The notes: a model not told the origin generated them from the sequence alone. A stretch of DNA of 13,789 nucleotides from Ophiobolus disseminans (GCA_010093685.1 MU006227.1:1295151-1308939), one strand, 5' to 3'; counted from the stretch's first letter, positions 1 through 8,054 are shown. Translations and numbers: made by a program.

Positions 1-924
1 ATGAGCCTTCTCCTCCTGCCTTATCATTTGAGCTGCTGCCCTTGCTGCACGCTTCTGTTGAGCTGCCTGAAGCTTCTCCTGCTTCTTCACTTCACGTAGG
101 CGAGCTGCCTCAGCTCTCTGGTGTTGTAGTTGCTCTTCTTCAAGCCCTTGTTGAAGCAGACGATCACGTGCCTCATTCACCTTCCTTGGGGACCAGAATT
201 TAGCTCCACCGTGATAGTCCTCCTCTGCCTGTAGAGGCAGAGCCTTGCCTCGCTTTCTACGCTGCCTCTCATTAACGAGAGCTTGCATAAGGCCTTGAGC
301 CTCGTGTGTGAGGAGGCTTTTCTGAACTGAGATAGAATGGAAGGCTCGGCTGAGCTTTTGAGCTTGTGGATCACGCCTATCACCTACTACCTGGCGTAGA
401 AGGCGCTCAGTTTTCCGCCAGTCTGAGGCGCTCAAGGCTGAGGAGTCGCTATCACTTGAATAGCAAGATTGAGCTGGCTGATTGAATCGTTTGAGTATCA
501 CCTCTGGGTTGAGAGGTGAGAGGCCAGTCGCTTCAAAAGCCTTAAGTATAGTCTCTTTCTTGAACGAGGCCTCCCAGGCAGCCATAAACATAGGATAGAA
601 GTCCCTCTTACTCATAGATGTAAGCCCTTGGCACCTCTCTATGAATGCAGCGACCTGGTTTGAGTAGGCTGTTGAGAATGGCTTGAACATAACAACGTCA
701 AGCGGCTGGAGGGTATGAGTTGAATGAGGTGGGTACACTGCAAGGAGGATTCTATTCCGATTGCAGTACTCAATAAAATCCATTGTGAGATGAGATCCAT
801 GGCCTCTCCGTACGAACACCCTCGGGAATGGCCCCCGGGCGCATCCCCGAATGATCGCTGATTGGCTGCAAACCCTCGCCTCACCAAAAAATCCGAGGGA
901 CCATTCCCGCGCTATCGGGGCCAT
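1..924 (-). pseudogene. Fot1/pogo-type DDE transposase fragment A (C-terminal half, open at left edge)
   Basis: Read on the minus strand, this frame has no stop from 924 to the left edge. From about 804 downward it reads as the C-terminal half of a Fot1/pogo (Tc1/mariner superfamily) transposase: GHGSH, then PPHSTHTLQPLDV, which carries the third catalytic Asp, then KKETILKAFEATGLSP, and a charged coiled-coil tail rich in Glu, Gln, Lys and Arg with the landmark YHGGAKFWSPRK. Such enzymes cut and paste DNA elements at TA sites using a D-D-D triad. The Asp expected just before GHGSH is Arg here (codon 805-807). Homology stops at that codon, so the helix-turn-helix and first half of the catalytic core are missing. 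The preceding 39 codons, from an ATG at 922-924, do not look like transposase. It is about half identical to fragment B (2716-4146). The fragment cannot be catalytically active; whether the chimeric frame is expressed is unknown. Confidence 0.85.
821..911. repeat. imperfect inverted repeat at the broken end of fragment A
   Basis: Bases 821-834 (CTCGGGAATGGCCC) are repeated in inverted orientation at 898-911 with 12 of 14 positions matching, enclosing about 63 bp. The repeat lies immediately upstream of the point where transposase homology stops, so it may be the edge of a small inserted element or an old terminal repeat. No clear target-site duplication is visible. The identity of the element is unknown. 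Confidence 0.45.
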
Positions 925-1036
925 CCCCTCGCGCAAGCCACGCTCTTCACAACAGCGCGCACACACGCGTATACGCGATAGAAAGCGACATACAAGGTAG
1001 CAGAGGAGAAAGAGAAGGCAGCCTACCTATTTTACG
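925..1036. other. intergenic spacer with alternating purine-pyrimidine tract
   Basis: No gene is visible here. Positions 955-977 form an unbroken 23-nt alternating purine-pyrimidine run that includes a perfect 12-bp palindrome (CGCGTATACGCG, 966-977). Such runs can adopt left-handed or cruciform DNA in other systems; here that is only a possibility. Confidence 0.6.
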
Positions 1037-1275
1037 CGATATCCAGCCTACAGCGTGCTCCTATGCCGCGAGCATCGCTGCGCTGTCTACGGCCTTGACC
1101 ACCACCTCAAGATGCAACACCCCATGCCTGCGCTGCAGCAACAAGAGCTGCTCGTCTTGTACGAAGACCTGCCTCTGCTCTCGCCAGGCGAGGTTGGCCA
1201 GCCTGCAGCCCATAGTGATCCCATTGACGCGCTCGGGCCGGCGCAGGACGCGTTCCTTGGCTGCTGTACGAGTGG

Positions 1276-1293
1276 CAGCAGCAGCAGCAGCAG
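1276..1293 (+). repeat. (CAG)6 microsatellite at a reading-frame change
   Basis: Six CAG units sit exactly where the OrsD-like relic changes from the frame of the zinc finger to the frame of TFFRERR. Slippage or a deletion ending in this tract is the simplest explanation for the frame change. Confidence 0.8.
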
Positions 1294-1893
1294 CGCAACC
1301 TGCAGCCTGTAAAGTTGCAGACCTTCTTCCGCGAGCGCCGCTACGTCCGCTACTTCATCGTGCAGGAGGAAGAGTAAGAGGAGCAGCAGGGCCAGCAGCA
1401 GCGTAAGCAGCAGAGCAAGCAGCAGCAGGGCGACGAGCAGCATGGGTTGGAGCCGCAGGGCGGCTACCAGCAGAGGCTTGCTCTCCTCTCCTCCACCCTA
1501 GAAGCCCTCAAGCACGAGGACAGCGAGGCGATTGATCACATGCCAGAGAAGGCTTCAGCCAAGGACCGTACCGGCTGGTTCAAGCGGACGCGATAGGACG
1601 AGCACCTGCAGGCCTACTAAGACTGGAAGCTGCTCGCATACGCCATTCGACCGCCTAGCGACGACGAGCCAGCGCTGAGACAGGTCGTGCTGGCGGTGGA
1701 GGAAGCAGTAGAGCAGGCCGTACGTGGGCTCGGCACGCTATCGATAGAGACGCTGCGCTGGCTGCGGAGCGCGAAGCCAAACGAGCCAGATGTGAGGCCG
1801 CTAGGCCAGATGCAGAACAAGAGTAACCAGCAGCGTGCAGCCAGGCCATGAGCGCGACTGCTCTGCTACTGCGTCTGGCTGGTTGCTGCAGAA

Positions 1894-1965
1894 GAGGTGG
1901 ACGAGGTGGACAAGGCGGACGAGGCGGACAAGGCGGACGTGGCGGAAGAGGAGGAAGAGGAGGAA
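1894..1965 (+). repeat. in-frame 9-bp tandem repeat and acidic run
   Basis: About six 9-bp units (type GAG GTG GAC or AAG GCG GAC) encode [E/K]-[V/A]-D triplets in the OrsD-like frame, followed by seven Glu codons (1945-1965). Because the unit is a multiple of three, expansion keeps the frame, and this fits an acidic low-complexity linker of the original protein. Confidence 0.8.
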
Positions 1966-2107
1966 CCGCAGCAGCGGTGGCACCAGAAGAAGCCTCTGCT
2001 ACGGGCGCTCGTAGGCATCGCTTGCCTCTTCCCTTGGCACAGCAGGCAGAAGCAGGCGGCTAGGAGGCTCTAGAGGATCGTCTCGCGCGAGGAGGGAGGA
2101 GAGAGCG

Positions 2108-2375
2108 CTGCTGCTGCTGAGGCAGTCGCTGCTGAGAGGGCGAGGTGACGCTGCGGGCGTGAGGGCGAGGTGACGTTGCTGCTGCTGAAGCAGTCGCTGC
2201 TATAAGGGCGAGGTATGTTGCTGCTGTTGAGGCAGTCGCTGCTGTGAGGGCGAGGTAACGCTGCGGGCGTAAGAACGACGTAACGTTGCTGCTGCTAAGA
2301 CAGTTACTGCTGTAAGGGCAAGGTAACGCTGCAGGCGTAAGAGCAAGGTAATATTGCAGGCGTTAAGGCAGGCGT
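2108..2375 (+). repeat. composite minisatellite with 68-bp and 42-bp spacings
   Basis: A CTG-rich core around GAGGCAGTCGCTGCTG recurs with the GAGGCAG-type heptamer starting at 2119, 2187, 2229 and 2297, giving spacings of 68, 42 and 68 bp. The long spacing contains an extra 26-bp block around GACGCTGCGGGCG. Further partial units of the GCAAGGTAACGCTGCAGGCG type follow up to about 2375. Copies on the right carry more G-to-A and C-to-T changes. The array starts inside the tail of the OrsD-like relic. Confidence 0.8.
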
Positions 2376-2715
2376 GTAGTAGAGAAACGTAATTAAGATA
2401 AGTAATAGATAAGATATTATAAGTAAATCATCCAGACGGAAGGTAAACTTGGCGAGTATGGCGGCACTCCCTCGTTTGTGATGCTTAGTCAATGGACAGG
2501 CGGGCTTCGTGCTGATCGTGAGAATCTTCCTGGTAGCTTTTGGCAGGACTCCTGATTCAAACGGTGGAATTCCACACTCGCCGATGATGATGATGATGAT
2601 GAGTCATCAAATAAGCTCTCACGCAACTGACGAGATAGTGTCACGCTATCGATGACCGTCCTTTTTTTTCCCACGAGGTAGTGATCAAACTTGATTCTCC
2701 CCACCGGCCTCCTGT
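2376..2715. other. AT-rich junction with (GAT)6 tract, no recognised gene
   Basis: Bases 2376-2430 are strongly AT-rich. From 2440 to 2715 composition is mixed, with a (GAT)6 microsatellite at 2583-2600 and a T8 run near 2664. An open frame on the minus strand (2489-2704) is low-complexity, with a Ser run opposite the GAT tract, and looks like no known protein. The region probably contains the breakpoint that removed the N-terminal part of transposase fragment B. Confidence 0.5.
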
Positions 2716-4146
2716 GTGGACTTCGGTGTTTGCTTCTGTTCGGTAGTCGGTAGGCGACGAGAATGGTTCAGCGAGGTGCTTGCTCGTCTTCAAAACGACC
2801 CTGAGATCTCGTGCGAAAGGGTCGAGGTTCAGAAGAAAGAGGTGACAGCAGCACTCCAGGATGGCAATAGAGAGTGGATAACAGTACTTGCAGCAGTCTG
2901 TGGTGATGGAACAACATTGCCGCCTGGCCTAATCTACGCATCCAAAAACTCAACTTTGCAGTCATCATGGGTTGTTGATATTGAAGCTGGAAAGCACGAC
3001 GTTTTTGTCACTTCAACCCCATCTGGATGGACGAATAACAACACTGGTTTGGCCTGGTTAGAGCAGGTATTTGACCGCTGTACCAAGAGGAAAGCGCGGC
3101 AAGGCAGAGCCTGGCGTCTCCTTGTCCTTAACGGCCATGGCAGCCATGTGACAGACGACTTTATTGACTACTGTTTGAACCACCGTATACTGCTTGTTGT
3201 TCTGCCGCCTCACTCTACTCATACGGTGCAACCGCTTGATGTTGGGTGCTTTAAGCCACTTGCTAGCGCCTACTCCAAACGTCTTACTGTTCACACCCAA
3301 CGCTCTCAAGGACTAGTCCCAATCAAGAAGGGCGACTTCTTCCTACTCTTCTGGGATGCCTGGGGTGAGGCCTTCAAGAAGGAGACAATTCTGCGCTCTT
3401 GGGCTGCTACTGGAGTTTGGCCTATAGATAAAGAGAGAGTACTGAGACGCTTCAAGAAAGATAACCTATGTGAAGCTTCACTGGTTGATTCAAGTAACTA
3501 GCAATACATGGAGCGCCTCCTACGCACTGCAGCTAACAGGACTTCAAATGAAGCCAAAACTCTCAGCCAACTCATCCATCATGTGGCTGTCCAAAAGGAG
3601 CTCCTTGAAGACGAGAATAAGGGCTTGAGAGAGGCTCTTAGCACCAAAAAGAAGCACAACAAGAAGGGCAAAGTCCTTGACTTGCAACAGAGAGAGGAGT
3701 ATCATGGTGGAGCTATGGTATGGTCACCGCGAAAGCTAAGAGAAGCTCGTGCACGTAACAAGGTGAGAAAGGATGAGGAGGAGGCATTGCTTATTCAGAA
3801 AGCAGCAGAAAAGGAGCGTAAGGCTACCGAGAAAGCCCTCAAACACAAACAGGTGGAGCAGCGCAAGAAAGAGAGAGAAGAAAAGGCAAAGAGAGCCTAA
3901 GTAGAGAAGGCTGAAAAGGCCACCAAACGCGAGCACAAAAAGCAGGAGCAGAACTCAAAGAAACCTGTAAAACAACCCCAATTGGGCAAGCGCAAAGCCT
4001 CAGCTGCTCCGGCTCCAAAGGCTAAACGTGTGCAACAGTTTGGTGATGAAATGTCAGGTAATAGGTGGGTAGAGGCACTATCAGCAGCGCAGCTATCAGT
4101 GTCGCAGCGCGGCCGCACTACAAAGCCGCGCAGGATTTTTGAGTAG
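2716..4146 (+). pseudogene. Fot1/pogo-type DDE transposase fragment B
   Basis: One frame runs from 2716 to a TAG at 4144-4146, with stops at 3499 (TAG) and 3898 (TAA). In order it shows REWFSEV; GNREWITVLAAVCGDGTTLPP; the second catalytic motif as LNGHGSH; PPHSTHTVQPLDV with the third Asp; KKETILRSWAATGVWP; YHGGAMVWSPRK; and a long Lys/Glu coiled-coil tail ending TTKPRRIFE. The second-motif residue is Asn (codon 3130-3132) instead of Asp. Its spacing to the Asp at 3238-3240 gives the DD35D pattern of Fot1/pogo enzymes. The segment that should carry the first Asp (family type NMDE or NFDE) is not found, and the CENP-B-type DNA-binding domain is absent. The frame has no ATG at its left end (2716 is GTG). 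The stop at 3499 lines up with a Trp in fragment A, pointing to TGG-to-TAG. It is a dead relic, fairly well preserved in its 3' half. Confidence 0.9.
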
Positions 4147-4330
4147 TACAAGTTGTTTACTACTACCATCAAATTGTTAGTACAAGAGATCTTGCAATAA
4201 TAGCTATTATAGTTGTTATTCCAGCCTTGTTTTTGTGGTTGTGATAATGATGTTTAGCGATCGTTACGCGAATCCGATCGTTACGCGCACGGGCACTGTA
4301 ATCCTCTTCCAAGGATTTGATATGACAGAA
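4147..4330. other. 3' flank of transposase fragment B
   Basis: AT-rich non-coding sequence between the end of the transposase frame and the next relic. It probably contains the 3' untranslated and terminal region of the fragment B element. The only structure seen is the repeat pair at 4258-4287. Confidence 0.5.
4258..4287 (+). repeat. 13-bp direct repeat pair downstream of transposase B
   Basis: CGATCGTTACGCG occurs at 4258-4270 and again at 4275-4287, a period of 17 bp. Its position about 110 bp beyond the transposase stop suits a subterminal or terminal repeat of the Fot1/pogo element. No inverted partner was found to the left of fragment B, consistent with loss of the 5' end. Confidence 0.6.
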
Positions 4331-5421
4331 TTAGAGCTTCGGGTAGGCCTTGTGCATATTAGCTGGATTACCACGGGCGATACAGTCTGGTAATATATCA
4401 TGAACAACAATAGACCTAGAGCAGATAATGACATCATTACTAATACGCACTCTAGCTTCAACAATGCAGCTGTCACCAATACAGACGTTTGCCCTAATGT
4501 ATATACCTTTAGCCACTTTAGTGCCGCAAGCCCCCTTTAAAGTTTTTGGATCTTTCGGCCTTTCCAGTGTCGTGATAATAACGCGAGCGCCTATCTTAGT
4601 GTCCTTTCCAATAGTAATCTTGGTAGAATCGAGGAGTTGGCAATTAGGTCCGATGATGACATTGTCATCGATAGAGATATTGTAGCTATAGTCACAGTGA
4701 AAAGGTGTGGCAACAAGAACACTAACATAACTGCTGACAGGGCTTTCTTCGTATTGAGACTGAATCCACCGTGCTTCGACTATCTTCTTAAAGCAGCCCT
4801 GCGTAATTTCCACTATTCTGCTACTAGCATTGCCAGTGTTGTTGAAGCTGTGTACTAAATTAGCACATTTCGTTCACTAGTCAACTAATTGGAAATTATA
4901 GGGCAAGAAAGGCTCTCTATCCAACATCTTCCGCTTCTAGGTCTTCTGAGGTCTTGGCGGTGGTACGGAGTAAGCTAATTAGCAGTTCTTATTAGATAGA
5001 TCCCTGTTATGACCAATCGTATAACATACACGCGGCAGTAATAAGTCACCCTAGCTGGTTTCCATTTTGATGCAAGTGCTTGAGGATTTTGTTTTTCTGA
5101 AATGTTATGCCGATTGAGACTGGTTGCACTTTCGATGGACGTATAGTAATCTCTATGAATAATGTAGCTGCTATTGACCCTAGGCTCGCTGTTGAGTATA
5201 CGCGCAAGGTCAGAGCCCCGAAATTGGCTATTTTGCATGATGTTAACAGTAGGCACTTGCTTCCGGGCTTGTGCGACTGTTATATTCGGAAATAGCGTTG
5301 TGTTTACACAGCTTTCGCAACGAAGACTACTACGTTTGCAGTCTTTGCATTTAGGTCTTGTTTTATCACACTTAGTCCGCGTTAGCTCTGTCGTAGCTAC
5401 TCGTTTAATGCTCTTAGACAC
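4331..5421 (-). pseudogene. Zn2Cys6 regulator fused to maltose-acetyltransferase-like domain, degenerate
   Basis: The minus-strand frame starts with an ATG at 5421 and reads KRVATTELTRTKCDKTRPKC followed by KDCKRSSLRC: cysteines 3 to 6 of a fungal Zn2Cys6 binuclear cluster (C-x6-C-x2-C-x6-C). Cysteines 1 and 2 are missing. This frame ends at 4975. In another frame, from about 4960 down to a TAA at 4331, follows a maltose/galactoside O-acetyltransferase-like region: KMLDREPFLPY and SFNNTGNAS (Mac-like N-terminus), then hexapeptide-repeat sequence with FHCDYSYNISIDDNVIIG, KIGARVIITTLERP and DCIARGNPANMHKAY. Stops in the second frame are TAG at 4937-4939 plus adjacent TAG and TGA before TKCANLV. 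The usual catalytic His of the family is not seen; the site reads Arg-Pro. The frame change could be an indel or a lost intron (GTATGT at 5029-5024, TAG at 4975, 55 bp), but that splice does not restore the second frame. Fusion of these two domains is a fungal-type architecture; its role is not established. Confidence 0.75.
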
Positions 5422-5789
5422 GTTTACAGTACTTATAGAAAGGCCTGCTTGAGGTGTTAGCGTTATGGAATATTACTTCGTTTTATTGCGCGAAATCCGT
5501 GCTACTGTAGTATTTGGTTGTCACTAGGATGTGTCTCGCTGAGTCCAATTAAATTGTGCTAGACTAGCTTATTACGCGTTGAGTGCATTCTTCTATTAAT
5601 GTTGTTTGATGCAGTGTCTATTCTGAGAGAAGAGCAGTTATTCATGCGGCAACCGTTCTCTAGCTGCTTTAACGTAGCAGTACTGTCTATAGCAGGAGCA
5701 GTTAGCTCGTCACATGTGGTGTGCCTAGCTTCTTTAATGCAACCTTAAGCTTTTCAGACGGGCGTCGCCTCTAAGACTAGGACGTATTA
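5422..5789. other. upstream region of the Zn2Cys6 relic, no gene seen
   Basis: AT-rich sequence with stops in all frames, between the Zn2Cys6 relic and the MITE. It would have held the promoter of that relic, but I see no convincing element. Confidence 0.5.
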
Positions 5790-5958
5790 TACAAGCCGGG
5801 TAACATGCCTCTCTGCGTGGCGGAAATCCTAGTGGGCTGGAATTAACCAATTAACCTGCGAGGATTATAAGAAATTCTGTAATTCTCGCAAAAGGATTGG
5901 TTGATTCCGGCCCACTAGGATTTCCGCTACGTAGGGAGGCATGTTACTAGACTATATA
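5790..5958. mobile_element. hairpin-type MITE with long inverted arms
   Basis: The arms 5800-5852 and 5895-5947 are inverted copies of each other, 47 of 53 positions matching, and all six mismatches are transitions. Landmarks are GTAACATGCC and CGGAAATCCTAGTGGG on the left arm and their complements on the right. The centre (5857-5890, TGCGAG...CTCGCA) is itself palindromic, so nearly the whole element can fold into one hairpin. Weaker pairing extends outward to TATA-type flanks (5788-5791 and 5955-5958), consistent with a TA target site as used by Tc1/mariner-type elements. No coding capacity is present. The exact ends are uncertain by a few bases, and the partner transposase family is inferred only from the TA-like flanks. 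Confidence 0.8.
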
Positions 5959-6660
5959 GAGCCCACTTCGTGTAGTCCGTTGTAAACGAGAGATAAGTCA
6001 CTCTCGCTCCTAGCTGGAAGAGAAGAAAAATGCTCGGCGAATATCTGTTCGCTAATGCTTTCCGATCGTCTATTCAATGTCCGCTGGAGTGATGTCACAG
6101 GGGTTCTAGTCCGCCTAGGTAGTTAGGGGGTAGAGAGAGTGAGATAAGGCTATGCAGGGGCGCATGCTCGACGGCGATGCAGAGAGAGATGAGTGCGTAG
6201 TTTACTACGGAACGGCAGTTTTGTGGCGCGGTAGCAAAGCCTAGACATAAGACCTTGAAGTGTGTGAGGTTGGTCAGTCTGGAGAAAGCGGACACGAATG
6301 CCAGTACTGCGCGCCTAAAATACTCACGCTTCTAGCAACCGCTCAGCGTTGCGATAGCAGTGCTTAATAGCTAGCTAGGACTTTCTGCTTCTCGTGTTAG
6401 GCGCAAGTGCTAGCTAAAGCTCCTTCCGCCTAACTTACCCCACACTGCCAAGGCCAACCAGCGCGACACGGAGACGATCTAGAGGACAGAGGACGGTTAG
6501 CGAGTGCTAGTCAAGGCGGGCGCGGGCACTTGCCAAGTGCAGCAATATGTGTAGCGATCCTATAGCAGCGGTCTTATGACGAAGTCAGCTAGGTAAACGT
6601 CTTAATCGTCGAATTGTTGTCAAGCTGTATTTACACAAGAAGGAATGTGTTTTAAGCTCG
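5959..6660. other. decayed sequence, no gene recognised
   Basis: All frames are short and broken on both strands, and no protein motif was recognised. CTAG runs such as TAGCTAGCTAGG near 6370 and a small hairpin (GCACTTGCCAAGTGC, near 6527) are present. It looks like old, mutated repeat or intergenic DNA. Confidence 0.5.
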
Positions 6661-7700
6661 TTGAACAATCGCAGGATGTCAGAAGTTGCTGACCTTCAAT
6701 CGGGGTGTTGTGGGCTACCTCAGCACAGCCGGCGTTGCCCTACCGTATTAGTAAAAGCCCGTGCCTTTGTTTTCGGCTTGGAGCAGGTGTCAACAGCCAC
6801 CAAACACACATTCATCAGCGCACCCGCACGTCTTTACGCCCCTACAACCACACCCAAACTTGATCTAATAAAGCGAAAGCGTTCTGAAGGCCACGATCAG
6901 ACGCCTCGCAACTTAACGAGGCAGAAGTGACTCGAGTCGCAATATGCAAAGTTCCTTATTACTAATAACGCAAAGCGCACCTGCTTCTTGCTACTAACCT
7001 TGCGCTCTCCCTCAATCCGCCTACACCACTAAAGCGATTGCGCAGATCAACTTCGCAATCCCTGCAGCGCGACTCTCCGCAGGTTAGCAGTCTCAAACAC
7101 GACTACAGCACTCCTCGCCTGCCTCTCACGGAGCAAACCCTGCGCGTTCTCCTACCTATCACTTCGATTACGGAGAAAGCCAGCCCGCTGTCTGCACCAC
7201 TCAACCCACCACCGACGCCCGCAGCATAAAACCGCCCGTTCCGCGCCTGCCCTTAGCTACCAGCACGCAGGCTTGTTGGACGCGACGCGGCTTCGTATGC
7301 GTCTCTTCCTTTTCTTAGATTGAGGTTGTGAGCTTATTGCAGAGCACGAAGGCTGCCCTTGGCTGGTTTCTGGCACAATAAGCTTGGATGGAGAGGAGAG
7401 AACCCTAGGTAGGCGCGGAAGCAGCTTCATCATCGAAACAGCGTCCTCGCCGAGTACCAAAGCCTAATCTTCGTCTCGTCGCCTTTACGCATCTGTACAT
7501 CAAAAATGCGTCTCATCGCCGCTGCGCCTTCACGCGTGCAGAATCCTAGCCTGGAACAACCGCGAGTGATTCAAGAACACGAGATCACAAAGGTCGCGGA
7601 CTGTCGCGGGAGCTTTGACACCGCCAGCAGGATTTGGAAAGCGCGCGGATAGTTCCTCGCAGGCACTAACGATGAGATAGAGAGGTACAACGAGGTTAAC
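6661..7700 (+). other. GC-richer island with possible unrecognised coding relic
   Basis: This stretch is less AT-rich than its flanks and keeps fair-sized open frames on the plus strand. One frame (6661-6927) contains KLDLIKRKRSEGHDQTPR. Another (7038-7226) contains a Ser/Pro/Arg-rich run with RDSPQVSSLKHDYSTPRLPL. Basic, Ser/Pro-rich text of this kind resembles the disordered N-terminus of some fungal nuclear or nuclease-like proteins, but I cannot assign a family. The first frame starts with TTG, not ATG, and the frames do not join without shifts. Beyond 7230, frames are short. A relic of a real gene is possible but not shown. Confidence 0.3.
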
Positions 7701-8054
7701 TAGGCAGGCTAGACCTTAAGACGGGCTCGGATACACACATACAAGGTTCGTTACTCGCTAAGGCTATGCTAACTGTACAGCGCAGACGCTAGGTCTGTAT
7801 AATCTAGAGATGTAATCAGAGACATACAAAAAGCTTGTGTGGGCGTTTCTCTACGGCTGTGTTCTAGAGCTTCACGCGCTGCATTAAACCCCCTCTAACG
7901 CCTGCCTCTCTTAAGCCTATCTTAAGCCTAAATCCAGCCCGATCGGAACGCACTCGGGGAGGTGAAAGTATTTGTAGTTTCTTGTATCCTGCTGATATGT
8001 ACAGGCGAACGCGATTGTTCGAGCATAGCGGCTACTTCGTATCACTAAATCCCG
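7701..8054. other. decayed sequence, no gene recognised
   Basis: No open frame of interest is seen on either strand. The only small structure is a tandem duplication CTTAAGCCTAT at 7910-7930. This is the sequence 3' of the BTB relic. Confidence 0.5.

Larger units (their letters stand above)
1037..2160 (+). pseudogene. OrsD-like (DUF3505) zinc-finger protein, degenerate
   Basis: The opening reads LLCREHRCAVYGLDHHLKMQH, a C2H2-like finger typical of fungal OrsD-family proteins (named after the orsellinic-acid cluster gene orsD; biochemical role unclear). It continues with LGPAQDAFL in one frame, then shifts frame at a (CAG)6 run. After the shift come family landmarks TFFRERRYVRYF, DRTGWFKR, DWKLLAYAIRPP, TLRWLRSAKPNEPDVRPLG, an acidic repeat and LVGIACLFPWHSRQKQAARRL. 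In-frame stops lie at 1375 (TAA), 1594 (TAG), 1618 (TAA), 1849 (TGA) and 2071 (TAG). The segment that normally holds a second Cys/His finger, between the first finger and TFFRERR, seems to be missing. OrsD-family proteins are usually much longer, so this is a broken and internally shortened copy. Coding ends in the minisatellite; the 3' limit is approximate. The start is uncertain because no ATG is seen before the finger. The family call rests on remembered motifs. Confidence 0.75.

Noticed and set aside
1087..1443. Leu-rich minus-strand open frame opposite the CAG-rich stretch
   Set aside because: It is the antisense of the OrsD-like coding frame; the Leu runs are complements of CAG and GAG repeats.
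1848..2063. Gly/Arg-rich plus-strand frame starting with ATG
   Set aside because: It is a shifted reading of the 9-bp repeat; the OrsD frame explains the region, and the ATG overlaps the TGA of that frame.
2108..2375. Could the spaced repeats be a CRISPR array?
   Set aside because: Spacing is irregular, there are no unique spacers of constant length, and the context is fungal; it is a minisatellite.
4428..4858. Plus-strand open frames opposite the acetyltransferase relic
   Set aside because: They contain no recognisable motif, while the minus strand carries clear Mac and hexapeptide text.
4975..5029. Possible 55-bp intron with GTATGT donor, TCTAAT branch-like site and TAG acceptor
   Set aside because: Signals look good, but removing it does not bring the two domain frames together, so it is not reported as a feature.
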